Shown piece after piece: positions 63,708 to 64,000 of a stretch of DNA of 64,000 nucleotides. The DNA is from Branchinecta lynchi (taxonomy: Eukaryota; Arthropoda; Branchiopoda; Anostraca; Branchinectidae). The position numbers and the translations under genes are program-made. Under the pieces are notes generated by a model. That model saw nothing but the letters and a program-made list of their open reading frames with translations. It was not told the origin of the DNA and made no database searches. The DNA lies in assembly GCA_023053575.1 (NCBI GenBank), contig JAKZAP010000011.1, positions 1,240,001-1,304,000 of the forward strand. Reading direction: 5' to 3'. Each line of letters opens with the position of its first letter. Position 1 is the first letter of the stretch.

Positions 63708-64000
63708 ACAAGACCAAAGGTTTCGATGGGATCCCAAAAATTCAATATCTGATCCAGACAACTGGGTCTTGTCTTAGCCAGATCCAGTCTTCGCCAGACT
63801 CCTTGAACATTTTTACAATTAAAATTCAGAAACAGATTAAGGCCAAATAGCTAATCACCTGAGAAAACCAAGTTCAGATTTGGATTCAGCATGTGTGTTT
63901 ACCCCTATAAGTCATATCTGTTTTGACGAAAACTTCCTGCCACTTCTGCCAATTTCCCGGTTCCGGCCGAACTCCAGAAGTACTTGTCCGGCGAAAAAAG
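63708..64000 (+). mobile_element. RF-A element, cut by window end
   Basis: It begins ACAAGACCAAAGGTTTCGAT and follows the leader (CCAGACAACTGGGTCTTGTC, CCAGATCCAGTCTTCGCCAG, AGAAAACCAAGTTCAGAT) into the first core unit (CCGGTTCCGGCCGAACTCC, CTTGTCCGGCG). It is almost identical to the minus-strand leader at 53458-53788. Confidence 0.9.

Overview
This window is animal (metazoan) nuclear DNA, almost certainly from an invertebrate. It has spliceosomal exons with GT-AG borders, kilobase introns, non-LTR retrotransposon debris, and cut-and-paste DNA transposons with correct target-site duplications (TSDs). I cannot name the species or phylum. Nearly all long open frames are chance frames in repeats. 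The one host gene I can defend is a membrane dipeptidase (DPEP family) on the + strand. Three consecutive internal exons (31118-31294, 43743-43827, 48725-48800) join in frame across introns of about 12.4 and 4.9 kb. They carry two zinc-ligand histidines, the substrate-binding arginine and two disulfide cysteines. The aspartate matching human Asp288 is a glycine. Earlier and later exons were not found.

Everything else is a dense, nested repeat landscape. Repeat names used below are local to this answer. RF-A: elements with a core of ~130-160 bp tandem units, organised like the 'pearl'/DINE-type elements of other invertebrates. RF-B: 1.0-1.8 kb elements ending in GGCACTTG hairpins. RF-C: foldback elements whose arms carry TTTCGGCCCTTCTTGGCAAG. 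RF-F: long-inverted-repeat elements starting CACTGTCAGAAG. PB: piggyBac-like MITEs with TTAA target sites and AGGACACCTG ends. hAT-type elements with 8-bp TSDs. A Helitron-like four-hairpin terminus. LINE fragments of at least two clades, and several tRNA-derived SINE heads.

Layout. 1-3500: hAT MITE, palindromic word array, possible exon on the minus strand. 4680-8335: a 280-bp tandem array broken by an RF-F element and followed by a hAT element and RF-A. 9100-11700: Helitron end, RF-C and a CR1-like LINE inserted in RF-C. 11700-23100: RF-B, RF-F, PB with RF-A inside, RF-A, RF-B, and a hAT element holding a tRNA-Thr-like gene. 23136-28864: one 5.7-kb hAT-bounded composite, flanked by a perfect 8-bp TSD, which holds a LINE with a strikingly structured 3' region, a large tandem array and the Helitron end. 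28870-31100: LINE, RF-B, a 29-bp-stem hairpin. 31118-48800: the dipeptidase exons with repeat-filled introns. 48800-64000: RF-C, LINE and SINE debris, RF-A, RF-B, PB and a second possible exon on the minus strand.

Many insertions can be ordered in time because one repeat interrupts another whose undisturbed copy is also present.
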